A stretch of 64,000 bases of DNA from CALNYZ01 sp942490945 (GTDB lineage: Bacteria > Pseudomonadota > Gammaproteobacteria > UBA6429 > Thiohalophilaceae). Below the pieces are notes generated by a model that was not told the DNA's origin, did no database searches, and saw only the letters and a list, made by a program, of their open reading frames with translations. Positions 62,694 through 64,000 of the stretch are shown here, piece by piece; the stretch's first letter is position 1; each line of letters begins with the position of its first letter. The stretch covers positions 1 to 64,000 of the forward strand of contig CALNYZ010000044.1 in the NCBI GenBank assembly GCA_942490945.1. The letters run 5' to 3'. The translations under genes were made by a program, and so were the position numbers.

Positions 62694-63471
62694 AGAGCGT
62701 GCCTGGTATCAAGGTAGCAATCTGCATTTTATATTCACGGTATGTTTCGCCAAACTGTTTGCCGAGGTCACGTTCTTCCAGTGCGACGCCAATGACAATA
62801 TATAAAGTAAACAAACTCGCCATAATAAAGTGTGACAAAGACATCGTTGGTACTGCCCACATGCCTACCAGCACACCCAGCATCATGGGATGACGGCTGT
62901 AGCGATACATAAATTTTCTTGTAAAAGGTAATTTTTTATAAGGTTGGCTTATGAAATAAAGATATACCTGTCGTAATCCCATTAGCTCAAAGTGGTTGGT
63001 GACAAAGGTCGCCACAAACAAATAACCCCAGCCGATTGCATACGCGGACCAGAGTGTCACCTGTGCCAGCGTACCTTCGACCTGCCATATCATTCCGGGT
63101 ACAGGCTGCCAGCAATAGATAGCTATCGCCATGGCGATACCGGACATTAACACATAGGTTGAACGTTCAACGGCTTCGGGCAAGATCTGTTTCAATCGTT
63201 GTTTGAATCCTGCCCGTGCCATGATGCTGTGTTGCAATCCAAACATAACTATTAATGCCAGATTGACACACACAGCAGCTGTGATCGATCCGGTATGAAA
63301 TGAACTCAATCCCACCGGCGCCAGACCGCCCATCGCAAGGATGATCCAGAGTAATCCACCAACACCGATACTGTATGACAAAATTCCATAGCCAAGCACC
63401 GCAATTCTTTTGCTAATACCCGGAGCGTCCGTGGTATCAAGCAGGGTTGTAGCTTCTATTACGTGTGACAT
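62692..63471 (-). CDS. mddA: Probable methanethiol S-methyltransferase MddA
   Basis: A 259-residue polytopic membrane methyltransferase of the NnrU/isoprenylcysteine methyltransferase superfamily. FGLQHSIMARAGFK, PEAVERSTYVLMSG, FYRYSRHPMMLGVL-like YRYSRHPMMLGVLVG and the C-terminal ALEERDLGKQFGETYREY match the MddA pattern, in which methanethiol is methylated by S-adenosylmethionine to dimethyl sulfide. The SAM-binding R-H-P and E-E motifs are intact. AAGGAG lies seven bases before the ATG. It is followed on the opposite strand by a methionine-cycle enzyme, fitting a sulfur-methyl theme. Confidence 0.75.
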   Translation of the reverse strand: MSHVIEATTLLDTTDAPGISKRIAVLGYGILSYSIGVGGLLWIILAMGGLAPVGLSSFHTGSITAAVCVNLALIVMFGLQHSIMARAGFKQRLKQILPEAVERSTYVLMSGIAMAIAIYCWQPVPGMIWQVEGTLAQVTLWSAYAIGWGYLFVATFVTNHFELMGLRQVYLYFISQPYKKLPFTRKFMYRYSRHPMMLGVLVGMWAVPTMSLSHFIMASLFTLYIVIGVALEERDLGKQFGETYREYKMQIATLIPGTL

Positions 63472-63499
63472 GTTTGTTCTCCTTAAATTATTTAATTTT

Positions 63500-63928
63500 C
63501 TAGTTGGATTTTTTTAATGCTGGAAGCCCGTGCAAAATATTTCCCTGCATTGGTGGCGTAAGAAAGGCTTCTTTTATAAATCCCATTGTTAACTGCACGT
63601 TGCGGTTCATCGGCAGTAACATCAGGTGGCGTGCCATGATGCAATATCCGGTTAACACGCGAGCCAAGGTGCCCACGGCTGGCACCCACAATAGCCATTG
63701 CAAACCCTCCGGTATGGCAAGTAGCAGGAAACAAAAGTAACCCGCGCGAACCTGTACCGGAAAAGCACTCACACTGCGTTCGGTGATTATAAAATGTAGC
63801 AACTGCACCACCCCAATCAGCAAGGCAATTTGAAATGCCGCCGGATAAACAGTAACTGCCAGCCACAAACAGGTTGTTGAGGCAACCCAGTACCACCAGC
63901 CAGTATCTTTCACATCAAGCATAAACAT
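63500..63928 (-). CDS. Small polytopic membrane protein upstream of mddA
   Basis: A 142-residue protein with about four hydrophobic segments (WYWVASTTCLWLAVTVY, FQIALLIGVVQLLHFII, AGYFCFLLLAIPEGLQWLLW, VGTLARVLTGYCIMA) and a short cytoplasmic tail. No named family is recognised. AAGGAGG lies six bases before the ATG, a near-perfect ribosome-binding site. The mddA start is 28 nt beyond its stop, so both are in one operon. It may be a subunit or a separate transporter of the same pathway. Confidence 0.7.
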   Translation of the reverse strand: MFMLDVKDTGWWYWVASTTCLWLAVTVYPAAFQIALLIGVVQLLHFIITERSVSAFPVQVRAGYFCFLLLAIPEGLQWLLWVPAVGTLARVLTGYCIMARHLMLLPMNRNVQLTMGFIKEAFLTPPMQGNILHGLPALKKSN

Positions 63929-63939
63929 GATTCACCTCC

Positions 63940-64000
63940 TTAATGCGAATGCTTGCTGCATCCAAATTTTGTGTTGGCTCGATGCCATTTAAAAACCAGC
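63940..64000 (-). CDS. Possible C-terminus of a gene cut by the right edge
   Basis: A minus-strand frame open from the window edge ends LVFKWHRANTKFGCSKHSH and a TAA whose last bases belong to the AAGGAGG ribosome-binding site of the next gene. The 19 visible residues are too few for identification. The stop/ribosome-site overlap is the usual layout inside an operon. Confidence 0.3.
   Translation of the reverse strand, partial: LVFKWHRANTKFGCSKHSH

Noticed and set aside
63492..63896. 134-codon minus-strand frame
   Set aside because: Shadow of the 63500-63928 membrane protein, which has the perfect ribosome-binding site.
1..64000. CRISPR arrays, tRNA/rRNA genes, insertion sequences, integrases
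   Set aside because: No spaced direct repeats, cloverleaf, rRNA segments or transposase/integrase motifs were found by reading.

Overview
The window looks like chromosomal DNA of a free-living gammaproteobacterium of moderate GC content. The evidence is gene content, not a phylogenetic marker: purEK, Slp-type lipoproteins, HemN behind an FNR/Anr-like box, the TIGR02647 small protein, YheS, YgiQ, PilU, SelD/MnmH and the methionine-salvage genes mtnBDC. I see no rRNA, tRNA, insertion sequence, prophage, integrase or CRISPR array, and I cannot name the genus.

Layout. 1-7.3 kb: a sulfotransferase cut by the left edge, purEK, two Slp lipoproteins divergent from hemN, a CarS-like and a PopT (DUF368) membrane-protein pair, and a DUF4124 protein. 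7.5-18.4 kb: a small membrane protein, a large polytopic membrane protein, an MFS transporter, a secreted protein with V-M-G-K repeats, the overlapping mtnB-mtnD-mtnC operon, an RssA-like patatin, a secreted PHB-depolymerase-like esterase, a TSUP permease, a 2OG-Fe(II) oxygenase and a secreted UPF0173 metallohydrolase. 18.6-32.7 kb: a second MFS transporter, DUF2461, YgiQ, a DksA-like/YdcH pair, two lipoproteins (one an App1 phosphatase), YheS, several small proteins, a GlcG/HbpS protein and a KefB-type antiporter.

32.9-43.5 kb is a surface-glycan region: phosphoglucomutase, a GT2 glycosyltransferase, a radical SAM/SPASM enzyme, a pyruvyl transferase with a long extra N-terminal domain, a GT4 glycosyltransferase, a membrane-anchored seven-repeat FG-GAP propeller and a possible NERD-related membrane protein. 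43.9-54 kb: a secreted small protein, pilU behind a CRP/Vfr-like site, a lipoprotein, a secreted beta-lactamase-fold hydrolase, selD-mnmH, an FAH-family enzyme and a secreted alpha/beta hydrolase.

54.2-59.7 kb is the most interesting block. A RimK-like ATP-grasp ligase with an RLAN-type N-terminus diverges from a DUF2817 (M14-like) peptidase that overlaps by 4 nt a GNAT/C39-peptidase fusion, followed by a Ycf46-like AAA+ ATPase. This suggests a little-studied ribosome-independent peptide or amide-bond system. The last 4.3 kb holds a GlxA-type regulator divergent from a sterol desaturase-like protein and a homocysteine S-methyltransferase. These converge, across a strong terminator, on a probable methanethiol S-methyltransferase (mddA) and a small membrane protein.

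Many starts were moved from the longest frame to a start with a Shine-Dalgarno sequence or an exact signal peptide; the reason is given in each entry.
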